64,000 nt of DNA from an uncultured Fodinibius sp. (GTDB lineage Bacteria; Bacteroidota; Rhodothermia; Balneolales; Balneolaceae): assembly GCA_913057775.1 (NCBI GenBank), contig CAJXOG010000001.1:310001-374000 (forward strand). Reading direction: 5' to 3'. The notes below the pieces were generated by a model. It was not told the origin of the DNA. It did not search any database and was given only the letters and a program-made list of their open reading frames with translations. Each line of letters opens with the position of its first letter. Position 1 is the stretch's first letter. Made by a program: the position numbers and the translations under genes. Shown here one piece after another: positions 1-7,888 of the stretch.

Positions 1-158
1 CCCAAAACCGCCAACTCATGATGGTCGACAACTTTTCCTACAACGTCAATAGGAGCACCTTCGGAATCTTGAGCGGCTTTATCCGAGGCTTCTGTTAATG
101 GGGTGAAGAAGAGAACCAGTAAGAGTGTAACGAACAGTCGGCGGCAGGCCCTTAGCAT
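1..158 (-). CDS. atpB: ATP synthase F0 subunit a (AtpB), N-terminal part only
   Basis: This partial gene runs off the left edge; 52 codons are visible from an ATG at 158. It starts with a basic n-region and a leucine-rich stretch (residues about 3-22) that looks like a signal peptide, then an acidic segment ending in VVDHHELAVL. Subunit a of F-type ATP synthase in Bacteroidota relatives often carries such a cleavable leader before its proton-channel helices. None of the catalytic channel residues are in view, so the call rests on context: AtpZ and an AtpI-like protein lie directly upstream on the same strand, only 6 bp away, which is the usual order before atpB. It could be another exported protein. 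Confidence 0.6.
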   Translation of the reverse strand, partial: MLRACRRLFVTLLLVLFFTPLTEASDKAAQDSEGAPIDVVGKVVDHHELAVL

Positions 159-164
159 TAAATT

Positions 165-548
165 CTAATTATCAGTTTCAAGTAGTTTGTTGATTGAAAT
201 AATCTCGATTACAGAGTGGAAAATATAAGAAATTATGAAGCTAACTGTAAAGTAAATTTGATGAATTTTTATGGTCTCATAAATTACTACCAAAGCTACT
301 AAAACCAATAGAAATCTGATACCCAGAGAAAGGTAAAACCGGGTAATAAAATTTGAGCTTTTTTCCGTCTTAATTCGTTTTATGACAAAAAAGTTACTCC
401 CAACAAAAAGGAAGCTCAGTGAAAAACCGACACTTACAGCCAAGTAATGATGTTGACCTAAAAGGAAAGTGATCCCCAATATAATCAGAAAGGCAATAAG
501 AGAATTCCATAAAAATTTGTGCGCCAACTTTTGCACCTGCTGATCCAA
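165..548 (-). CDS. AtpI-like ATP synthase accessory membrane protein
   Basis: A 127-residue, very hydrophobic protein with about four predicted membrane segments (residues about 13-31, 35-55, 73-92 and 97-117) separated by short basic loops. This size and layout fit the ATP synthase protein I / UncI-like family, small inner-membrane proteins encoded just before atpB and thought to help c-ring assembly or Mg2+ supply. Sequence conservation in this family is low, so position is the main evidence: it lies between atpZ (14 bp upstream) and the start of atpB (6 bp downstream) on the same strand. Probably cotranscribed with the F0 genes. Family membership is likely, exact role inferred. Confidence 0.65.
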   Translation of the reverse strand: MDQQVQKLAHKFLWNSLIAFLIILGITFLLGQHHYLAVSVGFSLSFLFVGSNFFVIKRIKTEKSSNFITRFYLSLGIRFLLVLVALVVIYETIKIHQIYFTVSFIISYIFHSVIEIISINKLLETDN

Positions 549-562
549 ACCCCGCCCCTGTT

Positions 563-775
563 TTACTCCTTATTCAAACGGTCGTTTAACCTAAAGATCA
601 GAATAAAAATATTTATAATACCTACAACGCAACCGCCCAACAGCAACCAAGGGCTGAGGCCAAAATAATTGTCCAACCAATAACCCAGAAGTATGGGGAT
701 AGATAGCGCGGCTGCTATTTCTCCCCCCAACGAAATATATTCTAAATAATCAGTCGGCTTTTTACTATTCGTCAA
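563..775 (-). CDS. atpZ: AtpZ/AtpI family F0F1-ATPase small subunit
   Basis: A 70-residue protein with two membrane helices (about 15-34 and 42-61). The first carries the GGEIAAALSIPILLGYWLD segment, which resembles the AtpZ family pattern in which a glycine-rich helix ends in GxWLD. AtpZ proteins associate with F0 and have been linked to Mg2+/Ca2+ transport or synthase assembly. The ATG overlaps the stop of the upstream bactofilin gene by 4 bp (ATGA arrangement), a strong sign of translational coupling. The next gene, an AtpI-like protein, starts 14 bp downstream. No odd features. Confidence 0.8.
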   Translation of the reverse strand: MTNSKKPTDYLEYISLGGEIAAALSIPILLGYWLDNYFGLSPWLLLGGCVVGIINIFILIFRLNDRLNKE

Positions 776-1272
776 TCTTTTTTAGCCTTGGATTTTCCTT
801 TATCAACAGAATTGTCCGACTTGTCATCTTTTGGCTTTGAGCTTCCCAATTTTGAAGACAAACCATTAGTGTTCTTCTTAATTTCCTCTTTGATATTTTC
901 ACTCATATGGAATGAACCGTTTATCTGGGATCCTTCTTCAGCCAGAATCGTTTTGGTATAAATATCCCCTTCTATAGTAGCCGATTTGCGAAGAATAAGC
1001 TTGTTGGTTACTCGTACTTCGCCATCGATATCGCCGGCAATATCAGCATCAACCGCTTCAATATTACCTTCGACTTTACCTGTTGATGAAACAATGATTT
1101 TACCTTCCGCCTCTGCTTCCCCATCCAGGGTTCCAGCAATACGGACATCATTTTTTGTTTTCAAGGTACCTTTAAGTTCGGTGCCTTCACTTATCATATT
1201 TACTGAGGGTAAATTCTTACCGGATTTATTAGAACTCATAGATTCCTTGTCTTTCTTATTATTATTAAACAT
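772..1272 (-). CDS. Bactofilin family cytoskeletal protein
   Basis: 166 residues. A central bactofilin domain (about residues 25-130) shows the expected short hydrophobic/glycine repeats (for example GTLDGEAEAEGKIIVSSTGKVEG) that fold into a right-handed beta helix and self-assemble into filaments. The N-terminal tail is short and polar; the C-terminal tail is lysine-rich and unstructured (KPKDDKSDNSVDKGKSKAKKD region). Bactofilins scaffold peptidoglycan-modifying enzymes, and here the gene follows an M23 peptidase by 7 bp on the same strand, repeating the CcmA-Csd1 style pairing known from Helicobacter. It overlaps atpZ downstream by 4 bp. A role in cell shape is inferred from family and context. 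Confidence 0.9.
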   Translation of the reverse strand: MFNNNKKDKESMSSNKSGKNLPSVNMISEGTELKGTLKTKNDVRIAGTLDGEAEAEGKIIVSSTGKVEGNIEAVDADIAGDIDGEVRVTNKLILRKSATIEGDIYTKTILAEEGSQINGSFHMSENIKEEIKKNTNGLSSKLGSSKPKDDKSDNSVDKGKSKAKKD

Positions 1273-1279
1273 AAACTTC

Positions 1280-2134
1280 TTAAGATTTTATTAAATACGT
1301 ATTCGGATTTTGGGGCACTCCATTTTTCCAAATTTCCAGATGCAAATGAGGACCGGAGCTTAATACCCCCACATCACCAGTTGTTCCCAAAATATCACCT
1401 TTCAAAACAATATCACCAATAGATTTTGACACGCTTGCCGCATGTTTATATACCGTTATTATACCATCACTATGCTGTACATGCAGCACATATCCATAAT
1501 TGATCGTCCAATCTTGGTTAATGATCGCGCCATCGGCTATTGCTTTAAAAGATGTTCCCTGCTTTGTAGCAATATCAATACCGTAATGTCCATTTTCGGG
1601 ATTAAATCCCCGGGTAAATGTGCCATTAACAGGGTAATCAGTCGGGAATTCAGGTGCTTGCTCAAATATATTCGAGAATATTATCTCGTTTTGAGACAAC
1701 GTTCCACTATTATTTACTTCAGATGTAAAGTCAAGTTCCGATCTTTTTTGATTCGCTGATTGCATTGCAACGGAACTGCCCTCATTTACAGCAAAAGAAG
1801 TATCATCACCAGCAGCAATAACCTGCTGAATTTCTGCCAGCTGTGTATCACGCGCTTCTAAAGAGTCTTTCAGGGCCTGTACTTTCTGGGATACCTCAAC
1901 AACTCGATCACGGAGCTGCGCATCATGCTGATTATACAACAAGCCACTTATAGGTGTAAACATAACAAGCAGTAGCACGATAATAGTAACGGTCAACAGT
2001 GAAACATAAAACAGGTTCCACATCCTTGAAGGTTTAAAGTTATAGGATGTGGAAGATTCCGGATCATCATCAAAAACAACAAAGGTAAGATTCTGATCCT
2101 GGTTTTTAAATAACCGTTTTAGAAATTCGAGCAT
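1280..2134 (-). CDS. Membrane-anchored M23 (LytM) peptidoglycan endopeptidase
   Basis: 284 residues: a short cytoplasmic N-terminus, one transmembrane helix (about 42-66), a coiled-coil stretch (about 75-107), a Ser/Asn-rich linker, and a C-terminal M23 domain (about 165-280). The zinc-site pattern is intact: H183 and D187 (GHYGID) and the HLH pair at 263-265 (GPHLHLE), with a further His in VYKHA. Such proteins cut peptide cross-links in the periplasm. The gene is 7 bp upstream of a bactofilin gene, so the enzyme is probably positioned by bactofilin filaments to control cell shape. DUF3467 lies 12 bp upstream, suggesting a longer operon. Substrate specificity (D,D- or D,L-) cannot be read from the sequence. 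Confidence 0.9.
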   Translation of the reverse strand: MLEFLKRLFKNQDQNLTFVVFDDDPESSTSYNFKPSRMWNLFYVSLLTVTIIVLLLVMFTPISGLLYNQHDAQLRDRVVEVSQKVQALKDSLEARDTQLAEIQQVIAAGDDTSFAVNEGSSVAMQSANQKRSELDFTSEVNNSGTLSQNEIIFSNIFEQAPEFPTDYPVNGTFTRGFNPENGHYGIDIATKQGTSFKAIADGAIINQDWTINYGYVLHVQHSDGIITVYKHAASVSKSIGDIVLKGDILGTTGDVGVLSSGPHLHLEIWKNGVPQNPNTYLIKS

Positions 2135-2146
2135 GGAGCCTGTGAT

Positions 2147-2470
2147 TTACGCTTCGGGCGTTGGTCCGCGATAATTAAATGGGACATCAATGTCATCATT
2201 GTTATTTGATATCGCTCCATTCTCATTCTCATAGCGCTTAATGTTTTCAGAAAGTGCATTCATTAACCGCTTGGCATGATCCGGGGTAAGAACCATTCGC
2301 TTGACAACTTTTGCCTTGGGAGCTCCCGGCATAACTGAAATAAAATCGAGAATAAACTCGGAAGGTGAATGGGATATCATTACCAAATTGGAATAGGTAC
2401 CCGAAGCTTCTTCTTCAGGTAATTCAATTTGAATCTGTCCCTGATTAAAATCTTTTGTTTGATCGGCCAT
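2147..2470 (-). CDS. DUF3467 domain protein
   Basis: 107 residues, no signal peptide or membrane segment. The core (about 10-85) has the pattern of DUF3467: IQIELPEEEASGTYSNLVMISHSPSEFILDF, then a proline/glycine turn and VLTPDHAKRLMNALSENIKRYE. The family is common in FCB bacteria and related phyla; its function is not known to me, and nothing here reveals a catalytic site. It sits 12 bp before the M23 peptidase and 33 bp after the cysteine-synthase-like gene, all on one strand, so it may be cotranscribed with the bactofilin/ATP synthase cluster. Confidence 0.85.
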   Translation of the reverse strand: MADQTKDFNQGQIQIELPEEEASGTYSNLVMISHSPSEFILDFISVMPGAPKAKVVKRMVLTPDHAKRLMNALSENIKRYENENGAISNNNDDIDVPFNYRGPTPEA

Positions 2471-2503
2471 AATAAAAGAGTTACAAATTAAATTTGCCGT
2501 TCG

Positions 2504-3496
2504 TTACTCATCGGAATCTAAAAATCCGTGGTCGTCCATCCATTCATCATTATAAATCTTTGAAACATAACGCGTGCCACTATCGGGTAAAATAATGACC
2601 ATAGTATCATCTTTACCAAAATCATTATTTCGGGCATATTCAAGAGCCCCATAAACTGCAGCACCGCATGAACCGCCGACAAAGAGTCCTTCTTTCTTGG
2701 ACAGTTTGCGCGTCATCTGAAAAGCATTTTTGTCATTCACCTGTACAACCTCATCCAGCAGATCAAAATCCATGTTTTCAGGTATAATATCTTCTCCTAT
2801 CCCCTCTGTCAAATAGGGATGAATTTCATCCTTATCAAATTCCCCGGTTTCAAAATAATGTTTGTAAACCGAGCCTACGCTGTCAACACCAATCGTTTTA
2901 ATTTCAGCGTTTTGCTCTTTTAAATATTTTGAGGTACCTGATATGGTTCCTCCAGTCCCCATTCCCGCCACATAATGCGTTACATTGCCTTCGGTTTGCT
3001 CCCAAATTTCGGGTCCCGTGGTCTCGTAATGAGCCTGGGTATTACTGGGGTTATCATATTGATTGGGATAATATGAATTGGGTATTTCTTCACTCAGTCG
3101 CTTAGCAACAGAATAATAACTGCGCGGATCATCAGGTTCTACATCCGTAGGGCAAATCTTCACTTCGGCACCCAAAGCTCGCAACAAATCTATTTTTGAT
3201 TTACTTTGCTTATCAGTCGTGGTAAAAATACAATCGTACCCTTTAATGGTAGCTGCAAGCGCTAACCCCATACCCGTATTTCCGGACGTCCCCTCAATAA
3301 TGGTTCCCCCAGGTTCGATGAGCCCTTTCTCTTCGGCATCCTCAATCATTTTAAGCCCGATTCGGTCTTTCACACTTTGTCCCGGATTAAAATATTCTAC
3401 CTTAGCCAGTATAGTCCCTTCAAATTCTTTTGCGACCTCATTTAGTTTTACCAGCGGCGTATTGCCGATAGTCTCTAATATGGAATTGTAATACAT
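2504..3496 (-). CDS. PLP-dependent cysteine synthase / cystathionine beta-synthase family protein
   Basis: 330 residues, fold-type II PLP enzyme. The Schiff-base lysine lies in QSVKDRIG (about residue 42). The substrate/PLP-binding loops EGTSGNTGMG (about 68-77) and GMGTGGTISG (about 178-187) are present, as is GGSCGAA near 273-279. These enzymes replace the beta substituent of serine or O-acetylserine with sulfide or homocysteine. The length matches CysK/CysM and the catalytic core of CBS without its C-terminal CBS-domain pair. The EGTSGNTG loop is more like CBS-type than classical CysK, so the acceptor (sulfide or homocysteine) is undecided. The start at 3496 gives the conserved N-terminus (SILETIGNTPLVKL). 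It is the first gene of the minus-strand run leading to atpB. Confidence 0.85.
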   Translation of the reverse strand: MYYNSILETIGNTPLVKLNEVAKEFEGTILAKVEYFNPGQSVKDRIGLKMIEDAEEKGLIEPGGTIIEGTSGNTGMGLALAATIKGYDCIFTTTDKQSKSKIDLLRALGAEVKICPTDVEPDDPRSYYSVAKRLSEEIPNSYYPNQYDNPSNTQAHYETTGPEIWEQTEGNVTHYVAGMGTGGTISGTSKYLKEQNAEIKTIGVDSVGSVYKHYFETGEFDKDEIHPYLTEGIGEDIIPENMDFDLLDEVVQVNDKNAFQMTRKLSKKEGLFVGGSCGAAVYGALEYARNNDFGKDDTMVIILPDSGTRYVSKIYNDEWMDDHGFLDSDE

Positions 3497-3687
3497 CTTG
3501 TAATTCGTATGGTTGCTATTTTGATAAAAGTTAAAAAATCTAAGCGTCGGAATATAGGAATTTTGAGTTCTCTACTCGAAAAAAGATTTTTATCACACGA
3601 TTGATAAAGCTGACTGTCTCAAAAAGTTCTTTATTCGAAGAGTAAACTCTGTTATCTTCCTTAAAAATTAACGTCTAATAAAGATTT

Positions 3688-3963
3688 ATGTTTGTAAAAC
3701 AAAAAAAGCCAAAAGATTTTGATTGCGGATACAACCTCGATCGCATGATTGATTCACTGCCCCGAATTACTGATGAAGAAGAACGAGTAGAATATGCCGA
3801 GCGTGCAGTAGGGCTTATAAAACAAAGCCATCCAAATTGGGTTGATGAAGATGGGAAAAGTAAAGCTGCCTGGGATCACTTTTTTGAATTAGCTGACTAC
3901 AACCCCAATGAATACGGCATTTATAATCCCTTTGATTCCGGGGAAAATGGCAACGTCCAGTAA
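3688..3963 (+). CDS. Small DUF4290-like protein
   Basis: 91 residues, soluble, acidic. The order of features fits DUF4290, a conserved FCB family: a YNLDRMIDSLP segment, then DEEERVEYAERAVGLIKQSHPN, then KAAWDHFFELADYNPNE near the end. The family's characteristic 'WDH + aromatic + D' block is visible around residues 63-72. It is shorter than typical DUF4290 members, which have a C-terminal extension. It stands alone between a divergent cysteine-synthase-like gene and a convergent GNAT gene. Function unknown; the family assignment is from memory of the motif pattern, not from a search. Confidence 0.6.
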   Translation: MFVKQKKPKDFDCGYNLDRMIDSLPRITDEEERVEYAERAVGLIKQSHPNWVDEDGKSKAAWDHFFELADYNPNEYGIYNPFDSGENGNVQ

Positions 3964-3975
3964 TAGCATAAGCCG

Positions 3976-4524
3976 CTATTCCGCGACAGCAGCTTCTACC
4001 TTGTTGGAGTGAAAATCCTTTTCCAACAAACTAAAAATCAGTTTATCACAATATGCATCATTTTTGATAACGTGCTCGCGCAATTGTCCTTCTTGCTGGA
4101 ATCCAAGTTTTTCAACACTTTCTATCCACGAGGTGTTAAAATCGAAGGCTGTTGTTCCAACCTTGTGCATTTCCTTCTCATTAAAACAGTGATCGAGCAC
4201 AATTTCTAAGGCTTCAACATCGTATCCCTTGTCGGCATACTTGCGATCACCAATTGTACAGTTCACAAAGCAGCGCCTATTATATTTGTCGATTGCGTGA
4301 ATATCTACAATGCCAATAAGCTTATCGTTTTCAGATAAATGAATCTCGAACAGTTCGCTGGTTTCATTTCGCTCATCCAAAACCGATTTAATCCGCTTTA
4401 GAAAAGTCTCAAAACTCTCGTGCTGATGCGGATAATCAGAATCGTAGTAATTCAGTTCCTTGTCATTATTCCATTTATAATGAACGGATACATTCTGAAG
4501 GTTAAACTCCTTTATTTCTACCAT
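3976..4524 (-). CDS. GNAT family N-acetyltransferase (RimJ/RimL-like)
   Basis: 182 residues. The N-terminal FNLQNVSVHYKWNNDKELNYY segment is typical of RimJ/RimL-type GNATs, which acetylate protein N-termini, amino sugars or antibiotics. The mid-region has the beta4 strand IGIVDIHAID (about 71-80). A degenerate acetyl-CoA loop follows (DRKYADKGYDVEALEIVLDHCFNEK), where the canonical Q/RxxGxG/A is reduced to KYADKGYD. Then come VGTTAFDFNTSWIESVEKLGFQQEG and the usual C-terminal strand. The substrate cannot be deduced. It ends 12 bp from the stop of the convergent small gene to the left. Confidence 0.8.
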   Translation of the reverse strand: MVEIKEFNLQNVSVHYKWNNDKELNYYDSDYPHQHESFETFLKRIKSVLDERNETSELFEIHLSENDKLIGIVDIHAIDKYNRRCFVNCTIGDRKYADKGYDVEALEIVLDHCFNEKEMHKVGTTAFDFNTSWIESVEKLGFQQEGQLREHVIKNDAYCDKLIFSLLEKDFHSNKVEAAVAE

Positions 4525-4622
4525 GGGATCTGTATGTAAATGATATTAGCCTGTGCTGTAATATTATCGCTTCAATTTTCTTAATCTTAACATAGACATG
4601 CAAACTTATTTTTCCGTTTTAA

Positions 4623-4636
4623 TGAAAGCGCTTTCA
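4623..4636. promoter_or_regulatory. Perfect 14-bp LacI/CcpA-type operator palindrome
   Basis: TGAAAGCGCTTTCA is a perfect inverted repeat with the central CG and the TGAAA half sites that LacI/GalR-family regulators (and CcpA cre sites) bind. It lies about 100 bp upstream of menF and about 100 bp upstream of the divergent GNAT gene, in an AT-rich intergenic region. Binding is inferred from the sequence; no regulator gene is in the window. Confidence 0.5.
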
Positions 4637-4674
4637 GTAAACAATTGATTAAAAAAAAGGATAATTGTTATGGA

Positions 4675-4719
4675 AATATCAATTTTCAATTTATATTGAA
4701 ACTTATGAAAGTTGATATT
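4675..4719. repeat. Inverted repeat in the menF leader
   Basis: The 13-mer at 4675-4687 (AATATCAATTTTC) and the 13-mer at 4707-4719 (GAAAGTTGATATT) are reverse complements with one mismatch. Inside, TTTCAA (4684-4689) and TTGAAA (4696-4701) form an alternative smaller hairpin. It ends 20 bp before the menF ATG, so it could be a leader RNA structure or a dyad operator. Function unknown. Confidence 0.45.
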
Positions 4720-4738
4720 GAAAAAGTGTAATTACTCC

Positions 4739-6196
4739 ATGAATGACAATTCTTTATCAGATTTAAAAGCTTATCAACCATCTGTGGTTACTTGTTTTAA
4801 TAATTCGGAGTTCAGCAATTTCTTAGATAACCTTTTCAAAAACTCCACTCCACGATACGCCACATTTAGTTTTCCAATCCAGTCCATTGATCCTCTGGCC
4901 TACCTTGAAATGTGCTGGAAAAAAGAAACTTTTCAGTATTACTGGGAGAAACCAACCGATGAATTTGCTATTGCTGCCGGAAACGAAATTACATCGATTA
5001 CGGCTACAGGTTCTGAGCGATTTTCCGTAATCAATAAAAAGATTAAAACAATTCGCCAGAATACAGCAGAGTTCTCAGCCATCTCTCATCCATACTCGGG
5101 ATTGTTTTTAATTGGCGGGTTTTCCTTTTTTGATAAAAATTATGATGAACTCTGGGAGGATTTCCCCCCCGCATCGTTTACGCTTCCGGAGTGGATGATT
5201 ATTAAAGATGGAAAATTTACAGTGGCCACATTTGCGGTTGATCTAAACACATTTAGCGCAGCCAAACAACTGTATGATTATATCACTGATCAACTTGAAG
5301 ATCTCAAAACTACGTTAGAGCAAAAAAGCCCGGCCGGTAATCCTGCTCAAAATGGAGAGCCTTCAACTGCCCCACTCCCTAAGCAAAAATCAGATTATCA
5401 AAAATGGTCTGACTCTGTGAATGAGGCTAAAAATCTTATCAGCAAAAATACTTTTGAAAAAATTGTTTTAGCACGCAGTATTAAAGTATCCAAGAATACC
5501 GAATTTTCCCCGACACAGGTTGTTAACAACCTCCGCAAACAATATTCAAACTGCTACAATTTTCTAATCCACAAGCCAACCGGAAACACCTTTTTAGGAT
5601 CCACTCCGGAACGGTTGATCTCTGCCCGAAATAAATTACTTCTCACCGAAGCACTGGCGGGAAGCATAGAAAGGGGAAACACAGCTACTGAAGATGCTTT
5701 CTTGGAAAAAAAATTATCGGGTAATGGCAAAGATCAGAACGAACATAATTTTGTAATTCAGGATATTGAAGAACGCCTGGAGCCTTTTGTAAAAAAATTA
5801 AACCGAAGTGCTACACCCGAAATAAAAAAGCTATCGAATGTCCAGCACCTCTACACCCCTATCCGGGCACAATTAAATGATGAATCAAATATATTTGATG
5901 TGCTCGGTCAACTACATCCTACTCCGGCAGTGGGTGGATATCCCTGGCAAAAAGCGGCTCCATATATTAAAGACCTGGAACATTTTGAACGCGGAAGATA
6001 TGCCGGTCCTGTCGGTTGGATAAACAGCAAGGGAAATATGGAATTTGCTGTAGCTATACGCAGTGCTTTATGTACAAAAGATTATGCCTATTTATTTGCG
6101 GGATGCGGAATTGTTAAGGATTCGGATCCTGCTACCGAATGGGAAGAAACAAATCTTAAGTTGAAGCCAATGCTTTCGGCCCTGCAGTATGACTGA
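4739..6196 (+). CDS. menF: Isochorismate synthase MenF
   Basis: Converts chorismate to isochorismate, first step of the classical menaquinone pathway. About 485 residues from the ATG at 4739. The frame stays open to a TTG at 4712, but those nine extra residues overlap the leader inverted repeat and are unlikely to be coding. The C-terminal chorismate-binding domain (about 230-480) has the expected blocks: FEKIVLARSI, LTEALAGSIERGN, EHNFVIQDIEERLEP, LHPTPAVGGYP, and GPVGWINSKGNMEFAVAIRSA near the end. LTEALAGS with its acidic residue favours isochorismate synthase over anthranilate or aminodeoxychorismate synthases, and the menD neighbour settles it. The stop overlaps menD by 8 bp, indicating translational coupling. 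Confidence 0.93.
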   Translation: MNDNSLSDLKAYQPSVVTCFNNSEFSNFLDNLFKNSTPRYATFSFPIQSIDPLAYLEMCWKKETFQYYWEKPTDEFAIAAGNEITSITATGSERFSVINKKIKTIRQNTAEFSAISHPYSGLFLIGGFSFFDKNYDELWEDFPPASFTLPEWMIIKDGKFTVATFAVDLNTFSAAKQLYDYITDQLEDLKTTLEQKSPAGNPAQNGEPSTAPLPKQKSDYQKWSDSVNEAKNLISKNTFEKIVLARSIKVSKNTEFSPTQVVNNLRKQYSNCYNFLIHKPTGNTFLGSTPERLISARNKLLLTEALAGSIERGNTATEDAFLEKKLSGNGKDQNEHNFVIQDIEERLEPFVKKLNRSATPEIKKLSNVQHLYTPIRAQLNDESNIFDVLGQLHPTPAVGGYPWQKAAPYIKDLEHFERGRYAGPVGWINSKGNMEFAVAIRSALCTKDYAYLFAGCGIVKDSDPATEWEETNLKLKPMLSALQYD

Positions 6197-7886
6197 TCAA
6201 CACCACGGAAATGTAGCCTTACAGTGGACCAATACCTTTTTCCAAGTACTTTACAAGTACGGTGTTGAACACATTGTGGTGTCCCCCGGCTCTCGCTCTA
6301 CCACGTTAACATTGGCCGCTGCTTCAAATCCACAGCTTCAAAAGCATGTTATTTTGGATGAGCGATCGGCTGCTTTTACGGCACTTGGCATCGGTAAAGC
6401 CAGTAATACCCCGGCCGTCTTAGTTTGCACCTCCGGAACTGCTTTAGCCAATTATTATCCGGCCGTCATTGAAGCTCGGCAATCGGGTGTGCCCATAATT
6501 TTAGCCACTGCCGACCGTCCTCCTCACTTGCGGGCCACCGGAGCCAACCAAGCTATCGATCAGCTCAAAATTTTTGGGGATTATCCGGTCTTTTTCCACG
6601 AGGTCGGAGAACCTCGATCAGGTACAAAAGATCTACAGCGAATGAGGCTGTTAGCCCAACAATCGGTATCTGTTTCCCGGGAAAAACGGGGACCTGTGCA
6701 CTTGAATTTCCCATTCCGCAAACCACTGGAACCGACTGATGAGGTGTTGGATCAAATCCAAGAAGAAAATAAAGAGCTGCTAAGTTCTAATGTGAGAAAT
6801 AAAAACACTTCAACTGCTTTTAGCTTAAGCACCTCACTTCAAAAAACACTTTCATCCGCCCGAAAGCCACTTATTATAATTGGTCCCCTTGCTCCCAATG
6901 ATGATATAGAATCTATCTCGAAACTCGCTGATGAACTTGAGGCTCCCATCTTGAGCGAATCTTCCATTGACAGCCCGAATACCATTCATGGATTTGCAGG
7001 ATTTTTACGTAATGCGGATAGACGTAACCACCTCGAACCAGATGTGATTTTACGCTTTGGATTTCAGCCCACAAGTAAAAACTTAACACTTGCTTTGGAC
7101 GAGTGGGATACTAAGCACCATTTTCATTTTACAAGTACGGATGACTGGCAAGATGCTACTTTTTCTGGTGCAGAACGCATTCGTTGGATGGGACAAAAAA
7201 TCCAACTCGAAAATTCCCCGACAAAAACTGACTCAACCTGGGTGGAAAGTTGGAAACAAATCGAAAACGAGTTTGATAATTATTCTCAAAAAATGATTAG
7301 TCAGTACTCGGAATTAACCGATGGCAATGTATATTACCAGTTAACGCCAAAAATTCCTACCAACCACTTTATCGCCGTTTCTAACTCTTTTCCCGCCCGC
7401 GACATCAATCTTTTTGGGCGGCAATCATCAACTATACCTCTCTTTTTGAATCGCGGTGCCAGCGGTATCGACGGCGTTACCTCAACAGCGATGGGAATTG
7501 CTAAAGGATTGCAAAAATCAGGCGTACTTTTTACCGGTGATCTGGCTTTTTTACACGACACCAACGCCCTGCTTAATCATAAAAATATGACCCAATCCCT
7601 GGTTATCGTTGTGATCAATAATGGCGGGGGATCTATTTTCAGGATGCTACCTATTCACAAGAACAAACAACATTTTGAGTCCTATTTTGAAACCCCTCAA
7701 GATGTAGATATTAATACACTAGTAAGCGCTTATGATATTCCTCATTATTTGGTAAAATCTTTTCCCGAGCTCCAAAACCTTGATCTGTCTTCAGTAATTA
7801 ATAAGCATAAAGGGCTATCGATTATCGAATGCCAAACTGATGCCGATGCTTCGATGGAGCTCCGTAGTAAACTCTGGAGTTTTTAA
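6189..7886 (+). CDS. menD: 2-succinyl-5-enolpyruvyl-6-hydroxy-3-cyclohexene-1-carboxylate synthase MenD
   Basis: ThDP-dependent enzyme that adds the succinyl-semialdehyde unit of 2-oxoglutarate to isochorismate. 565 residues, normal length. Conserved N-terminal motifs are SPGSRSTTLTLAA (about 33-45), LDERSAAFTALGIGKAS and VLVCTSGTALANYYPAVIEA; the C-terminal ThDP/Mg2+ region has GDLAFLHDTNALL and VVINNGGGSIF (about 450-490). Its start lies inside the 3' end of menF (8-bp overlap), and menH begins 2 bp after its stop. This tight packing indicates one polycistronic mRNA. Confidence 0.95.
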   Translation: MTDQHHGNVALQWTNTFFQVLYKYGVEHIVVSPGSRSTTLTLAAASNPQLQKHVILDERSAAFTALGIGKASNTPAVLVCTSGTALANYYPAVIEARQSGVPIILATADRPPHLRATGANQAIDQLKIFGDYPVFFHEVGEPRSGTKDLQRMRLLAQQSVSVSREKRGPVHLNFPFRKPLEPTDEVLDQIQEENKELLSSNVRNKNTSTAFSLSTSLQKTLSSARKPLIIIGPLAPNDDIESISKLADELEAPILSESSIDSPNTIHGFAGFLRNADRRNHLEPDVILRFGFQPTSKNLTLALDEWDTKHHFHFTSTDDWQDATFSGAERIRWMGQKIQLENSPTKTDSTWVESWKQIENEFDNYSQKMISQYSELTDGNVYYQLTPKIPTNHFIAVSNSFPARDINLFGRQSSTIPLFLNRGASGIDGVTSTAMGIAKGLQKSGVLFTGDLAFLHDTNALLNHKNMTQSLVIVVINNGGGSIFRMLPIHKNKQHFESYFETPQDVDINTLVSAYDIPHYLVKSFPELQNLDLSSVINKHKGLSIIECQTDADASMELRSKLWSF

Positions 7887-7888
7887 TT

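Noticed and set aside
4712-4738. Earlier TTG start for menF
   Set aside because: Would add nine residues read through the leader inverted repeat; the ATG at 4739 fits the family better.
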